Source of the DNA: Bacillota bacterium
GTDB taxonomy: Bacteria; Bacillota; Clostridia; Christensenellales; Aristaeellaceae
Reading direction: 5' to 3'
DNA: 13,892 nucleotides
NCBI GenBank assembly: GCA_023413135.1
Contig: JAEZQK010000069.1
Coordinates: 1 to 13,892 of the forward strand
This document shows positions 1 through 7,074 of this stretch, piece after piece. Within the stretch, counting starts at the first letter, position 1, and each line of letters starts with the position of its first letter. Position numbers and translations under genes: made by a program. The notes below the pieces were generated by a model that ran no database searches, was not told the DNA's origin, and saw nothing but the letters and a program-made list of their open reading frames with translations.

Positions 1-284
1 GCTCTGCTATACCTGGCAATCCGCTCTTAACCATAATTGATGCCGCTCTTCCTAAACTTATTTCCTTTGTTTTTCAATGTTAATTCTACACTCTTCCCAC
101 TGTGGAACTTACTTTGGGAATTTACGGATTGGCTGCGGATGAAAGCACGCACGAACTTAGACAGATCAGCCAACGAAACATAAGGTGAAAGCCGCTTGAT
201 TTTGGCTGGCCATGCAGGAATCCCGGCCCTTTGCGGGGAATGAAGGAGCAGATATGTTGCCCTGCTAAAAAGGAAGGGATCATC
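1..284. other. Left-edge non-coding stretch
   Basis: I see no convincing gene here. Open frames on the minus strand run antisense into the start of the AraC gene and have no recognisable protein character or ribosome binding site. The right end should hold the promoter of the AraC gene, but I could not assign a -35/-10 pair with confidence. Confidence 0.5.
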
Positions 285-1067
285 ATGGCGGAGTTTGAGT
301 ATATGCCTGCGCTGCACTTTTTTGTGCACCGGATCTGCACGCCCAAGTGGGTGATCCTTAGGCAGAACATTGACTTCAATGATCTAACGTACGTGTACGC
401 GGGGAAGGGATATTATCTGGTGGATGGGGAGCGGATCGACGTATATCCCGGCTGCCTTTTGAGCATTCCCAGCGGCCACTGGCGGGAGGCGTATACCGAC
501 CCCGAGGACCTGCTGAGATTGTATGCGGTAAACTATAACATGTATGATTTTGAGCGCAATCACATTGCACCGCCGCTGCCTTTATGCATTGACATCGGCA
601 TCAACAAGGAACTGATGTACAGCCTGGATACGCTGGGCCGCATATGGGCATTGAAGGAACCCACCTATCCGCTGATGGCGGCCTCCACGTTTCTGAGCAT
701 CATGAGCACGATTCTGATGCTGGTAAAATCCGAAAAGACGGCCTATGGAAATGCCAGGGTGAAAATGGTGGCGGATTATGTGCTGTCCCATATAAGCAGC
801 CGCATTCTCACCAAGGAGCTGGTGGAGCTTACATCGCTCCATCCCGTGTATTTGAATGCGCTGGTGCAAAAGCACACGGGATATACGCTGCGCAATTTTA
901 TCAACCGCATCAAGATCAACGTGGCGGAAGACATTATTGTGCATGAAAAAATACCCATCAACGAGGCGGCGGCCCGGTGCGGGTACTCGGATATCTATTA
1001 TTTTAGCAAGACATTCAAAAAGATCAAGGGTTATCCGCCGTCGTATATCAAGAAAGCGAAGACGTAA
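285..1067 (+). CDS. AraC-family transcriptional regulator
   Basis: Predicted 260-residue cytoplasmic DNA-binding regulator. The N-terminal part (about residues 20-90) has the short beta-rich, Gly/Pro-turn pattern of an AraC-type cupin sensing domain (YAGKGYYLVDGERIDVYPG). The C-terminal part (about 165-258) holds the two helix-turn-helix units; the second carries the family signature GYSDIYYFSKTFKKIKGYPP near the end. Start chosen at ATG 285 because AGGAAGGG lies 6 bases upstream; in-frame starts at 231 (TTG) and 240 (ATG) would add a cysteine-containing tail with no family resemblance. Family members usually activate sugar-use genes in response to a bound ligand. It stands alone on the plus strand and converges on a small minus-strand gene, so its targets cannot be read from position. 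AraC assignment is firm; ligand and targets are unknown. Confidence 0.93.
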   Translation: MAEFEYMPALHFFVHRICTPKWVILRQNIDFNDLTYVYAGKGYYLVDGERIDVYPGCLLSIPSGHWREAYTDPEDLLRLYAVNYNMYDFERNHIAPPLPLCIDIGINKELMYSLDTLGRIWALKEPTYPLMAASTFLSIMSTILMLVKSEKTAYGNARVKMVADYVLSHISSRILTKELVELTSLHPVYLNALVQKHTGYTLRNFINRIKINVAEDIIVHEKIPINEAAARCGYSDIYYFSKTFKKIKGYPPSYIKKAKT

Positions 1068-1110
1068 GGTGGCATGAGGGATCAGGGATGCAGGCCGGTT
1101 TCGTTTCCCG

Positions 1111-1401
1111 TTACGGGAAGAACCCCTCCACCAGGTATGCATCCGGAAGCGCCGAGAAATAAGCGGCCCAGGGTTCCCCGGCAGGCGATATCGGGGCGGT
1201 TTCCAGCACATTTATTATTTCCGCCGCTATGCGCATGATCACGGCGCCGCGGTGGATATAGCAGGGTTCCGGATCATTGAAATAGTGAAGGCACTTTTGA
1301 AGGATGACCTCCTCGGGGAAGGGAAGGTTGGAAGGCAATCCCTCGTAAAGAATGGCGCCGCCCTGATCCAGGACACGGATATACATAAGGCATTTTTTCA
1401 T
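1111..1401 (-). CDS. Small protein of unknown function (96 aa)
   Basis: I do not recognise this gene. The product is a soluble 96-residue protein with no signal peptide or membrane segment: a beta-like start (MYIRVLDQGGAILYEG), then a helix and the motif FNDPEPCYIHRGAV around residues 42-55, then a helical stretch (IMRIAAEIINVLE). The mix of short strands and amphipathic helix looks like real protein rather than a shadow frame. Start at ATG 1401 is uncertain: only a weak purine run precedes it; ATG 1386 is an alternative, and a GTG at 1470 would add an unlikely N-terminus. Its stop codon forms the loop of a short hairpin (TTCCCG/CGGGAA, 1105-1119) between it and the convergent AraC gene. It is divergent from the LacI-type gene at 1609. 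Confidence 0.55.
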   Translation of the reverse strand: MKKCLMYIRVLDQGGAILYEGLPSNLPFPEEVILQKCLHYFNDPEPCYIHRGAVIMRIAAEIINVLETAPISPAGEPWAAYFSALPDAYLVEGFFP

Positions 1402-1461
1402 AAAGCTTGCTTTCGACGGGCGGGCCGTCTTCTCCTGCCATGTACCGGCGCTAGGCGCTTG

Positions 1462-1473
1462 CCTGTGCACAGG
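1462..1473. promoter_or_regulatory. 12-bp perfect palindrome in divergent intergenic region
   Basis: CCTGTGCACAGG is a perfect inverted repeat between the small minus-strand gene and the plus-strand LacI-type gene. Its core TGTGCACA also occurs in the lacI-B promoter (9541-9550), and the half-site TGTGC recurs in the xylA operators. It may be a regulator binding site; no promoter elements were assigned beside it. Confidence 0.3.
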
Positions 1474-1479
1474 TCAGAA

Positions 1480-1502
1480 AAGGAGTCTCTTTGTTACTCC
1501 TT
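1480..1502. other. Short hairpin upstream of LacI-type gene
   Basis: AAGGAGT and ACTCCTT form a perfect 7-bp stem with a 9-base loop. Read on the minus strand the stem is followed by only a few T residues, and there is no gene just upstream on that strand, so I do not call it a terminator. It could be a leader structure of the LacI-type gene. Confidence 0.3.
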
Positions 1503-1608
1503 CAGTCACCTGTTGTCTTTTCATCCAGAAACTGCTCTATCTGCGTTTTAAGTGTTGCCGCCCTGCAATCTTTCATCTCATAGATTGACAGGTGCCCAAA
1601 GGCAGTTT

Positions 1609-2667
1609 ATGATGAAAAAAACGGGGAAGAAGGTGGGCCCCTTGTCCGTAACCATCAAGCAGATTGCCGACCTTTGCGGCGTATCCCGGGGCACGGTGGA
1701 CCGGGTGCTGAACAAGCGTGGCAAGGTTCACCCCAAGACCCAGGAACTGATCGAGAAGACGATTGCCCAGCTTAACTATACCCCCAACATAGCCGGGAAG
1801 GCGCTGGCGGCAAGAAAGCGGCCGCTGACCATCGGGGTGGTGCTTTCCTCGGAGGGCAATCCGTTTTTTGACGATGTGATCAGGGGCATCCTGAAGGCCC
1901 AGCAGGAGCTGCGCGACTTTGGCGTGCGGGTGAAAATGCGCAAGCTTCGGGGTTATGTGCCCAAGGAACAGCTTCATCAAATCGCCGCGCTGGAGGGGGA
2001 GGGGATGGATGGGCTGATCCTGCACCCCATCTTCGACCCGGCCATCGGGCAAAAGATACGGGAGCTCAAGGAGCATAACATATTCACCGTGACCGTGAAC
2101 ACGGATATACCGGAAAGCGCGCGGCTGTGCTATGTGGGCAGCGATTATGAAAAGGGCGGCATCATGGCTGCGGGGATGATTTCCCTGATCATGCAGGGCA
2201 GCGCACGCCTGGGCATCGTCAAGGGCGCGGACAACATCCTGGGCCACCAGCAGCGGCTGGAGGGTTTTTTGCGGCGGCTGAAGGAAGGAACGGAAAACAT
2301 CGCTGTGGTGGATTACGCCAAGGCCCAGGACGACGACGGCATCGCCTATGCTTCCACCAGGAGCATGATGGAAAGAAACCCCGGAATCAACGCACTATAT
2401 GTGGTGGGTGCCGGCATGGCCGGGGTGTGCCGGGCGCTTAACTCCCTGAACCTTGGCACCCGGGTGGCGGTGGTGGGGTTCGACAGCGTGCCCGATACGG
2501 TGGAGATGATGAAAAAAGGCATTGTGCGGGCTGTGATCTGCCAGCACCCCTTTACCCAGGGCTACCGGGCGGTGAAGGCGGCGTATGATTACCTGGTGGG
2601 CGGCGTGAAGCCGGCGCCGGATTATTGCCTGGTGCAAAATGAGATCATGATTTTGGAGAGCTTATAG
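1609..2667 (+). CDS. LacI-family regulator with sugar-binding domain (type 4 periplasmic-binding fold)
   Basis: Predicted 352-residue repressor. Residues about 14-60 form a LacI helix-turn-helix and hinge (TIKQIADLCGVSRGTVDRVL, then LNYTPNIAGKALAARK). The rest is a periplasmic-binding-like sensor domain: IGVVLSSEGNPFFDDVIRGI, a LILHP turn, YVGSDYEKGG, and VVGFDSVPDTVEMM near the end. The closest style is ribose/rhamnose-type sensors (Peripla_BP_4) rather than the GalR-like domain of the other two LacI proteins here, with which it shares little beyond the helix-turn-helix. Start: ATG 1609 has AAAGG 6 bases upstream; TTG 1642, preceded by a purine-rich run, is a credible alternative giving a start at the usual place just before the helix-turn-helix. 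It is divergent from the small 96-aa gene. Ligand and targets unknown. Confidence 0.92.
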   Translation: MMKKTGKKVGPLSVTIKQIADLCGVSRGTVDRVLNKRGKVHPKTQELIEKTIAQLNYTPNIAGKALAARKRPLTIGVVLSSEGNPFFDDVIRGILKAQQELRDFGVRVKMRKLRGYVPKEQLHQIAALEGEGMDGLILHPIFDPAIGQKIRELKEHNIFTVTVNTDIPESARLCYVGSDYEKGGIMAAGMISLIMQGSARLGIVKGADNILGHQQRLEGFLRRLKEGTENIAVVDYAKAQDDDGIAYASTRSMMERNPGINALYVVGAGMAGVCRALNSLNLGTRVAVVGFDSVPDTVEMMKKGIVRAVICQHPFTQGYRAVKAAYDYLVGGVKPAPDYCLVQNEIMILESL

Positions 2668-3103
2668 ACAAGCAATGTCTTGCTTTGTCAAGATGCTGGA
2701 ACTGTCGTGCTAGGATGGTCGATGCATAAGTGCAAATAAAGGATGGATTTCGCGCCTGCGGGCGCGACCAAAGGGCTTTCCGGTCGGTCCGGCCCGCTCA
2801 ATAGTCGCATTGCCGCGCTGCCGCTTGCACTGCTCCTTTTCGTGGGCCTCCTCCGCCCCTCCCATTTCCCTCCATCTGGCTCAATCGTCGCATCGCTTCG
2901 CTGCCGCTCGCGCTGCTCGTTTCGCCAGCCTCCTCCGCCTTGCTTCATCCGCCACAGGCGGCGCTTCGGCTACGGAGCCACAGGCGGGGTCGGGGTTTCG
3001 GAGCCTTTGGAAACCTTCGGATGCCATCTCTCCATATTTATTTCGTTGTAATGAATGCAAATAATCTCGGAAAAAAGTATCAACTCAAAAACGAGGCCAA
3101 TGA
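2668..3103. repeat. GC-rich intergenic block with imperfect tandem repeat and hairpins
   Basis: No gene is supported here. Two imperfect copies of a roughly 65-bp unit begin GCTCAAT(A/C)GTCGCAT at 2796 and 2879 and share CGCTGCCGCT and GCCTCCTCCGCC, with a period of 82-83 bp. Around them are small hairpins: CGCGCC/GGCGCG near 2750-2766, CCGCC-ACA-GGCGG at 2949-2961, GGCT-ACGG-AGCC at 2968-2979, and an 11-bp direct repeat GCCACAGGCGG at 2951 and 2977. Weak frames across it give low-complexity Arg/Pro/Ser peptides, as GC-rich repeat DNA does. A further stem (GACA-AGCAA/TTGCT-TTGTC, about 2667-2690) follows the LacI stop but lacks a T run. Confidence 0.6.
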
Positions 3104-4129
3104 TCAACCTACCGAAGACCGGATCGTCCGCACGGTTTCGCCGGGCAGGAGCTTTCCTTCCACCACCACGATATCCGATCCGGCGGTATGGGGATTTTCG
3201 ATGCGCTCGATGAGGCTGGCTGCGGCCTCCGTGCCGATCCGCCTTGTATCCTGCCGGATGGTGGTCAGCTTGGGCTTTAATAGCTGCATGAGCTCAATGC
3301 CGTCATATCCCGCGATGGAGATGTCTTCCGGGATGGTAAGCCCGGCCGCATGGATGGCCTCTATGCCGCCCAGGGCCGCATAGTCGTCGGACAAAAGGAT
3401 GCAGGTGGGCCACACAGGCAGCGCAAGGACCCTGTTCACCGCCGCTTTGGCGCTGGGGGGATTGTGATAGGCGCATTCCACGATGTATTCCGGGGGAATG
3501 GGCAGGTTTAGTTCCCGCATGGTGCGGTAAAAGCCCGTGATCCGGCTTTCCGTAACAGCAGAGCGCATGCCGTGCACAAAGGCGATGCGGCGGTGGCCTT
3601 GGCTGTAAACGTACCGTATCAGATCCCGCATGCCGGTCAGGTTGTCGGATAAGATGCAGGTGCGGTTGTTGAACACGTGGTCGATGGTGACGATGGGCAG
3701 GTCGGAGGCGATAAGGTCAATGACCTCGGGAGCAAAGAAGTCCACACAGGCCAGGCAAACGCCGTCCACATTGCGGTAGCGGCAATGCTCCAGGTATGTC
3801 ATGCTGGTATGGCCGATGTTATGGTTGATAAAGGTGATATCGTAGCCCCTGAGCTCCGCCTCACTTTTAAAGCTGTCCAGCACGGCTGCAAAATAGTGGT
3901 GGGTCAGGCCGCTGCTGTTGTCGTCTACAAACAGCACGCCCAGGTTATAGGTGCGGTTTGTTTTCAATGCCCGGGCCAGGGAGTTGGGATGATAGCCAAC
4001 TTCTTTTGCGGTGCGCATCACCAGTTCCCGGGTGGCTTCGCTGACGTCGCTGTAATTGTTGAGTGCTTTGCTTACCGTGGATATGGATAAGCCGCACCTT
4101 TGGGAGACTTCCTTGATGGTCACGGTCAC
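3104..4129 (-). CDS. LacI/GalR-family repressor A (paralogue of the one at 8465)
   Basis: Predicted 341-residue repressor. Residues 3-50 are a LacI helix-turn-helix and hinge (TIKEVSQRCGLSISTVSKAL, then GYHPNSLARALKTNRT). The GalR-type sensor domain follows (LGVLFVDDNSSGLTHHYFAA, VDGVCLACVDF, ILLSDDYAALGG, DISIAGYDGI). The start is GTG 4129 with AAAGGG 6 bases upstream. By hand alignment it is about 87% identical to repressor B; differences cluster at roughly residues 230-250 and at the C-terminus, while the DNA-reading helix differs only at one Ile/Val. It lies downstream of the transporter operon on the same strand, separated by a terminator and carrying its own promoter. It probably regulates the same transporter and xylose genes; the inducer may be a xylose-containing sugar (inference). 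Confidence 0.95.
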   Translation of the reverse strand: MTVTIKEVSQRCGLSISTVSKALNNYSDVSEATRELVMRTAKEVGYHPNSLARALKTNRTYNLGVLFVDDNSSGLTHHYFAAVLDSFKSEAELRGYDITFINHNIGHTSMTYLEHCRYRNVDGVCLACVDFFAPEVIDLIASDLPIVTIDHVFNNRTCILSDNLTGMRDLIRYVYSQGHRRIAFVHGMRSAVTESRITGFYRTMRELNLPIPPEYIVECAYHNPPSAKAAVNRVLALPVWPTCILLSDDYAALGGIEAIHAAGLTIPEDISIAGYDGIELMQLLKPKLTTIRQDTRRIGTEAAASLIERIENPHTAGSDIVVVEGKLLPGETVRTIRSSVG

Positions 4130-4190
4130 ATTGCACCCTTTCTTTGCAGGCTTTTCGGGTTGATCCAGGTTTTTTAAGTATATGCATGCT

Positions 4191-4220
4191 ATTATAAGGC
4201 GTATAGGGTCAAAAGAACAA
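4191..4220 (-). promoter_or_regulatory. Sigma-A promoter of lacI-A
   Basis: On the minus strand TTGTTC (4220-4215) and TATAAT (4196-4191) are 18 bases apart, giving a transcript start near 4184 and a leader of about 55 bases. The sequence just after the -10 box, AGCATGCATATAC, resembles that around the xylA promoter (AGCATATAC). No clear operator palindrome longer than GCATGC was seen. Confidence 0.6.
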
Positions 4221-4357
4221 GGGTACAGGCGGAAAATTTCGTTAAAATTTTGTTATATCAACTCGAAAGATCAATGTATTGATAGAACTGTTACCGGATG
4301 AGCATGCCTTTTCCCGGCCTAACGAGAGCCGGTGCCCTGTGCAAGTTCTGTCAGCAC

Positions 4358-4406
4358 AAAAGAAAGAGGCTGCCGAAACGCTGGATACGTTTGCGGCGCC
4401 TCTTTC
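4358..4406 (-). terminator. Rho-independent terminator of the transporter operon
   Basis: GAAAGAGGC (4362-4370) pairs perfectly with GCCTCTTTC (4398-4406), and the stem continues inside with GCCG/CGGC and AAACG/CGTTT around a 7-base loop, about 18 pairs in all. On the minus strand it is followed by TTTTGTG, and it lies 100 bases past the permease stop. The outer arm is nearly symmetrical, so weak action on the other strand is possible. Confidence 0.75.
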
Positions 4407-4414
4407 CGTTTGTT

Positions 4415-4442
4415 TGCCTTTTCCAGGAGGAGAGAAAAGGCA
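4415..4442. other. Second hairpin downstream of permease gene
   Basis: TGCCTTTT (4415-4422) and AAAAGGCA (4435-4442) make a perfect 8-bp stem around a purine-rich 12-base loop containing AGGAGGAG. A plus-strand T run follows a few bases later, but there is no plus-strand gene upstream. It lies between the permease stop and the main terminator, so in the operon transcript it would be a 3' structure, perhaps a stability element. Confidence 0.45.
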
Positions 4443-4510
4443 TTGGGCTTTTTGCTTATAAGGGGAAATTTAATTTCTTCCGATTTGGGAAGGCTGCGGC
4501 CTTTGAAAGC

Positions 4511-6004
4511 TTATTCCTTAACGCCGCCCAATGCCACGCCCTGAATGATGTATTTGGAAAGACCAAAGTACACCAGCAGCAGGGGCAGCGCCGTAATGGT
4601 GAGCCCCAAGTAAATGGAGCCGAATTCCGTACGGTAAATGTCGCCGCGCAGCATTTGAACCATCATGGGCAGCGTTTGCTTGCTGGCGCTGCGGATCATC
4701 ATCAAGGGAGTCAGGTAGTTGTTCCAGGATGTGATTACTGAGAAGATGCCCATGGTGGCCAGCGCGGGGGCTAGGATGGGCATGACCACCTTGTTGTAGG
4801 TGTAAAACTCCTTGGCGCCGTCGATGCGGGCCGCTTCCACGATGGATAGCTGGAAGTTGGCCTGCAGGTACTGGCGCATGAAGAATACGGTGGAAGGCGC
4901 CGCGATGGCCGGAAGGATCAGGGGCAGATAGTTGTCGGTCCAACCCAGTTGATACATGAACAGGAAGAAACCTACGTTGGAAATCTGCTGCGGGATCATC
5001 AAAATACCCACGATCGCGGCAAACAGGAACCTGCGGCCCTTGAATTCATACACCGTCAGTCCATAGGCTGTCAGCGCGGAAAAATACACTGAAAGGGCTG
5101 TGGAGCCAAAGGCGATGGTGGCGCTGTTGCGAAGGCCCAGGAAAGCATCAAAGCTTTTGCCGGTGCCGGTCAGTATATGCCAGTTGCTGCCAAGGTAGAT
5201 GCTGGGGATTAACGATACGCCCTGTTGAATTTGGTAGGTGGAGCGTGTGGCGTTGATGATCATCACCAGGAAGGGGAAGATGGACAGCACGGACAGGAAT
5301 GTGCACAGGATATACAGCAGCGTCCGCTTTGTGTTGACAAAGGCATTTGCGTTTAGGATCAGCGCCGCAACAGGGGCCAGCACCGCCACATAGGTGAAGA
5401 GGCCGGGGATGGCGGCAGAGTAGGGCATATCAACGGGCAGCGCCTTGATGCGAAGGACCGTATAGAAAAGTACCAGCGCTGCGGTGAGCGTGAATACGGA
5501 CGACCATGTCCACATCTTGGAGACCAATTTGCCCCCGCCCAGGATCTGGAGCAAAAGCGCCAGGAAAAGCAGCCCCACACCCATATAGCCCAATACCGGG
5601 AGCTGGGTCAGATTGGGCTTATAGACATTGCCGGTGACGTTCAGAACGCTTTGGTTCATCTGAATTTTTTCGGGGAAAGCGAAGGAAAACAAGCTGTAGG
5701 AAACATCCTCGCCGGCAACGCCGCCGGCGCTTTCCGCGATCTTTTGCTCCAGGGCGGCAATATCCTCCTGCGTCTCGGTCACGCGGGCTTGAGCCCGTTT
5801 GAACTTGCGGCTGTCGGTGGGTTCATTGGCCGCAATCAGGTCGTTTAGAGCTGTTTCCAGTTCGGGAAGGCTGGCCTTGGCTGCCTCCAGGGAGGTTTGC
5901 GTTTCCTGAATGGAGATGTCCTTGAAGGTGAAGGAAGGAACAAAGCATCCTACCAGCGCTGCCGCCAGCAGAAGGATGGAGATTATCCGAAATACCGGTT
6001 TCAC
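4511..6004 (-). CDS. MalG-type sugar ABC transporter permease with unusual N-terminal extension
   Basis: Predicted 497-residue inner permease subunit. The last 275 residues are a standard MalG-like permease: first helix about 226-250, and the coupling motif EAARIDGAKEFYTYNKVVMP at 390-409 that docks on the ATPase. Members of this family are usually about 270-300 residues. The extra 220 residues hold a first hydrophobic segment (5-24) with a lipobox-like LVGC (Cys20), a charged coiled-coil-like stretch (about 30-95, rich in Glu, Lys, Gln, Ala), a polar segment to about 132, and three more hydrophobic helices (about 133-157, 165-187, 197-222). Four added helices keep the core N-terminus inside and would put the coiled coil outside. 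The start is GTG 6004, overlapping the previous stop (GTGA) with AAGGAGG 7 bases upstream. The core assignment is firm; the role of the extension is unknown. Confidence 0.95.
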   Translation of the reverse strand: MKPVFRIISILLLAAALVGCFVPSFTFKDISIQETQTSLEAAKASLPELETALNDLIAANEPTDSRKFKRAQARVTETQEDIAALEQKIAESAGGVAGEDVSYSLFSFAFPEKIQMNQSVLNVTGNVYKPNLTQLPVLGYMGVGLLFLALLLQILGGGKLVSKMWTWSSVFTLTAALVLFYTVLRIKALPVDMPYSAAIPGLFTYVAVLAPVAALILNANAFVNTKRTLLYILCTFLSVLSIFPFLVMIINATRSTYQIQQGVSLIPSIYLGSNWHILTGTGKSFDAFLGLRNSATIAFGSTALSVYFSALTAYGLTVYEFKGRRFLFAAIVGILMIPQQISNVGFFLFMYQLGWTDNYLPLILPAIAAPSTVFFMRQYLQANFQLSIVEAARIDGAKEFYTYNKVVMPILAPALATMGIFSVITSWNNYLTPLMMIRSASKQTLPMMVQMLRGDIYRTEFGSIYLGLTITALPLLLVYFGLSKYIIQGVALGGVKE

Positions 6005-6978
6005 CTTGCATTCCTCCTTGCCTTCTTTTCGCTGCGGTCCCGCAAGATGAAGAACAGCAGAGCGCTGAAAATGATGATGATGAACAGAAGGATCACCGAA
6101 GCGGCGGAAGCCGTGTTGAAGTTATACGTTCCGGTGAAGGCCTGGTTGTAGATAAAGCGGGCAACGGTGTTTGTGGTATTGTTGGGGTTGCCCTGAGTTA
6201 AAAGGTGGGGAATATCGAACATCTGCAGGCCGCCGATGAGCGAAGTGACCAGGTTATACAAAAGGATGGGGCGCAAAAGCGGAAGCGTGATCTTGCGGAA
6301 CATTTGCCCGCTGGTACAGCCGTCCACCATGCCTGCCTCAAACAGCGTGGGGTTGATGCCCAGAATGCCGGCGGTAAGAATAATCATGGTGTTGCCGTAC
6401 CACATCCAGAACTGGATGAAGCTGATAATGCCGCGGCTGAAGGACACATCCCGGTAGAATTCATAGGGCGTGGCCAGCAGGCCCAATTGGTGCAAAAGCG
6501 TGTTGATGGGCGCTACGGGATAGTTGAACATGGAATAGAACAACACGGCGATGGTAGCGGCCGTGATCGTATTCGGAAGGAAGATCAGCACCTTGAACCC
6601 GCCCTGGAAATGCAGCCGCATGCGCCGGCTGGTGAACCAGTGGGCCAGAAGCAGTGCCAGTATGATTTGGGGAATGAAGTTGACGCCCCAAATGATGAAC
6701 GTATTGCCAAGTGAACTCCAGAAGCTTTGCCCTGCGGCAGTTTTATAGTCCAGCAGCTGTAGGTAATTGCTGATGCCCGTAAAAACGTAGTTCATGTTCC
6801 AATTGGCCATGTTGCTGAAACTGACCCGGAACGTAAAGATGATGGAATAAAGCTGAAATACGCAAAAGGAAATGATGAACGGCGCAACAAAGTAATAGCC
6901 GTAACGGCTGTAATCCACCCTGCTGCGCAAAGCGCTGTGCTTTTTACGGTCAGCACGAGCAACGTTGGAATTGATCAT
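6001..6978 (-). CDS. MalF-type sugar ABC transporter permease
   Basis: Predicted 325-residue membrane permease that pairs with the MalG-like protein to form the sugar channel. A basic cytoplasmic N-terminus (about 1-24) precedes the first helix (YYFVAPFIISFCVFQLYSII); further helices follow, and the ATPase-docking loop is EAGMVDGCTSGQMFRKITLP around residues 216-235. It ends with a hydrophobic helix and a basic tail (RDRSEKKARRNAR). Length and layout are ordinary for MalF/UgpA-type sugar permeases. The start is set at ATG 6978 because the GAAGGGG ribosome site is 7 bases upstream; an in-frame GTG at 6984 would be too close to it. It is the third gene of the lacI-B operon, and its stop overlaps the next start by 4 bases, suggesting coupled translation. 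No ATP-binding subunit is encoded in the window. Confidence 0.95.
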   Translation of the reverse strand: MINSNVARADRKKHSALRSRVDYSRYGYYFVAPFIISFCVFQLYSIIFTFRVSFSNMANWNMNYVFTGISNYLQLLDYKTAAGQSFWSSLGNTFIIWGVNFIPQIILALLLAHWFTSRRMRLHFQGGFKVLIFLPNTITAATIAVLFYSMFNYPVAPINTLLHQLGLLATPYEFYRDVSFSRGIISFIQFWMWYGNTMIILTAGILGINPTLFEAGMVDGCTSGQMFRKITLPLLRPILLYNLVTSLIGGLQMFDIPHLLTQGNPNNTTNTVARFIYNQAFTGTYNFNTASAASVILLFIIIIFSALLFFILRDRSEKKARRNAR

Positions 6979-7034
6979 GGTCACACCCCTTCGCTAGCGG
7001 CGTTTTTGCACAAAGCAGGCTTTGCAGGAAAGGA

Positions 7035-7066
7035 TGCAGCCTGGCGGGCATGCCCGCCAGGCTGCA
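7035..7066. other. 32-bp perfect palindrome between binding-protein and permease genes
   Basis: A perfect inverted repeat centred on GCATGC begins 9 bases after the binding-protein stop: TGCAGCCTGGCGG on one arm and its complement on the other. The flanks add AAAGG/CCTTT with a one-base bulge, giving about 20 pairs. No T run follows on the minus strand, so it is unlikely to be a full terminator. Such stems after a binding-protein gene often protect that message from 3' decay and raise its level relative to the permeases. Confidence 0.65.
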
Positions 7067-7074
7067 CCTTTTGG

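Larger units (their letters stand above)
4130..4510. other. Intergenic region between lacI-A and the transporter operon
   Basis: There is no gene in this 381-base stretch. It holds the lacI-A promoter (4191-4220), an AT-rich upstream part, the terminator of the transporter operon (4358-4406) and a second hairpin (4415-4442). Plus-strand open frames here read through the hairpins and into the antisense of the permease gene and are not credible. Confidence 0.6.

Noticed and set aside
27..379. Minus-strand open frames at the left edge
   Set aside because: They overlap the AraC start region, have no ribosome site, and their translations look random.
1105..1119. Hairpin TTCCCG/CGGGAA between convergent genes as a terminator
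   Set aside because: Six pairs with a 3-base loop and no T run on either strand.
2796..2940. CRISPR-like array in the tandem repeat block
   Set aside because: Only two imperfect units with a long diverged repeat and no uniform spacers; no cas genes nearby.
2743..3051. 102-residue plus-strand open frame and overlapping frames in the GC-rich block
   Set aside because: Low-complexity Arg/Ser/Pro translation across tandem repeats, no ribosome site, several overlapping frames equally open; repeat DNA explains it.
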